This document shows, piece by piece, positions 62,912-64,000 of a stretch of DNA of 64,000 nucleotides. Both the position numbers and the translations under genes were made by a program. How positions within the stretch are numbered: position 1 is the stretch's first letter; every line of letters begins with the position of its first letter. Location: the NCBI RefSeq assembly GCF_027497195.1, contig NZ_CP114905.1, forward strand, positions 3,706,001-3,770,000, read 5' to 3'. The notes beneath the pieces were generated by a model that saw nothing but the letters and a program-made list of their open reading frames with translations, was not told the DNA's origin and did not search any database. This DNA is from Streptomyces sp. WMMC500. Lineage in GTDB: Bacteria > Actinomycetota > Actinomycetes > Streptomycetales > Streptomycetaceae.

Positions 62912-63667
62912 ATGGAGCCGAACCAGACCGTGCTGACCGGGGCCCTGCTGCTGGCCCTGCCGGTCGCGCTGCTCGGCGGCCTGGTGTCCTTCTTCTCCCC
63001 GTGCGTGCTGCCGCTCGTGCCCGGCTATCTCAGCTACGTCACCGGGGTCAGCGGCACCGACCTGGAGAACGCCCGCCGCGGCCGGATGGCCGCCGGCGCC
63101 GGGCTCTTCGTCCTCGGCTTCACCGCGGTCTTCGTCTCGACGGGGGCGTTCTTCGGCGGGGTCGGCAACAACCTGCTGGAGCACCGGGAGACGATCTCCA
63201 AGGTCGTCGGGGCGCTGACCATACTGCTCGGGCTGACGTTCATGGGGATACTGGGCGGCACCCTCGGCGGCCTCACGCAGCGGGAGTTCCGCATCCACAA
63301 GCGGCCCGCGGTGGGTCTCGCCGGGGCGCCGATGCTCGGCATGGTCTTCGGCATCGGCTGGACGCCGTGCATCGGGCCGACGCTGATGTCGGTGCTCGCG
63401 CTGTCCACGAACGAGGCCAGCGCCGGCCGCGGCGCGCTGCTGACGGTGGCGTACTGCCTGGGCCTGGGGCTGCCGTTCATCGTCGCCGCCATCGCCTTCC
63501 GGCGGGCGCTCGGAGCGTTCGCCTGGGTGAAGAAGCACTATGTGTGGGTCATGCGAGTCGGCGGCGGCATGCTCGTCGTGACCGGCATCCTGCTACTCAC
63601 CGGCGCCTGGGATCGCATCATCAACGAGATGCAGGTCTGGTCGTCGACCTTCACTGTGGGGATCTGA
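62912..63667 (+). CDS. ccdA: Cytochrome c biogenesis protein CcdA
   Basis: 251 residues, six membrane helices. The two redox cysteines lie in FFSPCVLPLVPGYLSYVTG and GWTPCIGPTL. It carries reducing equivalents across the membrane to the TlpA-like lipoprotein. It sits between the lipoprotein gene and resB in a single operon. Confidence 0.95.
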   Translation: MEPNQTVLTGALLLALPVALLGGLVSFFSPCVLPLVPGYLSYVTGVSGTDLENARRGRMAAGAGLFVLGFTAVFVSTGAFFGGVGNNLLEHRETISKVVGALTILLGLTFMGILGGTLGGLTQREFRIHKRPAVGLAGAPMLGMVFGIGWTPCIGPTLMSVLALSTNEASAGRGALLTVAYCLGLGLPFIVAAIAFRRALGAFAWVKKHYVWVMRVGGGMLVVTGILLLTGAWDRIINEMQVWSSTFTVGI

Positions 63668-63669
63668 CC

Positions 63670-64000
63670 ATGAGCACGACGGACGAACGCGAGCTGACTG
63701 CCGCCGCGTCCCAGTTGTCCACGGCGCCCGTCGACGACTCGCCGCAGAGTCCGCTGCCGCAGGGCGGCTCGTTCGGGCGCGAGCTGGTGGCGTGGGCGCG
63801 CTGGTTCTGGCGGCAGCTCACGTCGATGCGCGTGGCGCTGATACTGCTGTTCCTGCTGTCGCTCGGCTCGATTCCCGGCTCGCTCATCCCGCAGACGACG
63901 GTCGACGAGATCGCCGTCAACCGGTTCCGCGAGGAGCACGAGACGCTCGCGCCGATCTACGACAAGCTGCAGCTCTTCGACGTCTACAGCTCGGTGTGGT
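63670..64000 (+). CDS. resB: Cytochrome c biogenesis protein ResB (partial)
   Basis: First 110 codons; the gene runs off the right edge. After a hydrophilic N-terminus, WFWRQLTSMRVALILLFLLS is the first membrane helix of the ResB/Ccs1 family, followed by GSIPGSLIPQTTVD. ResB with CcsA makes up the system II heme ligation complex. The ATG is two bases after the ccdA stop. Confidence 0.93.
   Translation, partial: MSTTDERELTAAASQLSTAPVDDSPQSPLPQGGSFGRELVAWARWFWRQLTSMRVALILLFLLSLGSIPGSLIPQTTVDEIAVNRFREEHETLAPIYDKLQLFDVYSSVW

Overview
The window looks like chromosome from Streptomyces or a very close relative. GC content is very high, third codon positions are almost all G or C, GTG starts are common, neighbouring genes overlap by 4 bp (ATGA/GTGA), and the gene content is typical of the genus: nuo operon, futalosine menaquinone genes, Hanks-type kinase, hemL-ccs block and many antitoxin-toxin pairs. 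The conserved backbone is respiratory.

Layout. 1-9.5 kb: nuoA to nuoI on the minus strand (complex I; it continues off the left edge), headed by a divergent intergenic region with a likely Rex operator. 10-13.6 kb: a secreted NlpC/P60 hydrolase, an HD-domain phosphohydrolase, a frameshifted XRE regulator and a serine-kinase-like ATPase. 13.6-17.6 kb: a NotI-family restriction-modification pair inserted at the 3' end of a geranylgeranyl-reductase-family gene, leaving a 228-bp direct repeat on either side. 18-28.5 kb: menG, mqnC, a Ser/Thr kinase, mqnA, a cold-shock gene, an aminoglycoside-phosphotransferase-like gene, an acyl-CoA ligase and a GNAT enzyme. 28.6-33.1 kb: accessory debris (one intact toxin-antitoxin pair, broken toxin, kinase and ATPase fragments, a SUKH protein, and a second intact pair next to a duplicated 3' end of a symporter gene). 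33.1-44 kb: symporter with a Cys-containing leader peptide, an MqnE-like protein without its radical-SAM core, AsnC regulator, UbiX/UbiA/UbiD-type menaquinone enzymes, rhomboid protease, a third toxin-antitoxin pair and an NDH-2-like oxidoreductase. 43.9-48.6 kb: ECF41-type sigma factor, phosphorothioate-dependent HNH endonuclease and others. 48.6-59.3 kb: three accessory cassettes lying between four copies of the 3' end of one small gene. 59.3-64 kb: that gene, hemL, a histidine phosphatase, and the start of the cytochrome c maturation operon (TlpA-like, CcdA, ResB).

How it fits together. mqnA, mqnC, mqnP, the UbiD- and UbiX-like enzymes and menG make and methylate the menaquinone that NADH dehydrogenase reduces; hemL and the ccs genes serve heme and cytochrome c. 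The oddest backbone feature is that the gene standing next to the AsnC regulator, where mqnE would be expected, encodes a protein with no cysteine at all, so it cannot carry the radical-SAM cluster.

The main structural observation is that three unrelated minus-strand genes (reductase, symporter, small hypothetical) each have extra 3'-end fragments in direct orientation with accessory DNA between the copies. For the first two, both copies end in plausible but different C-terminal codons and stop codons. This is what single-crossover capture of circular DNA bearing a homologous gene 3' end would leave. No integrase gene was seen in the window.
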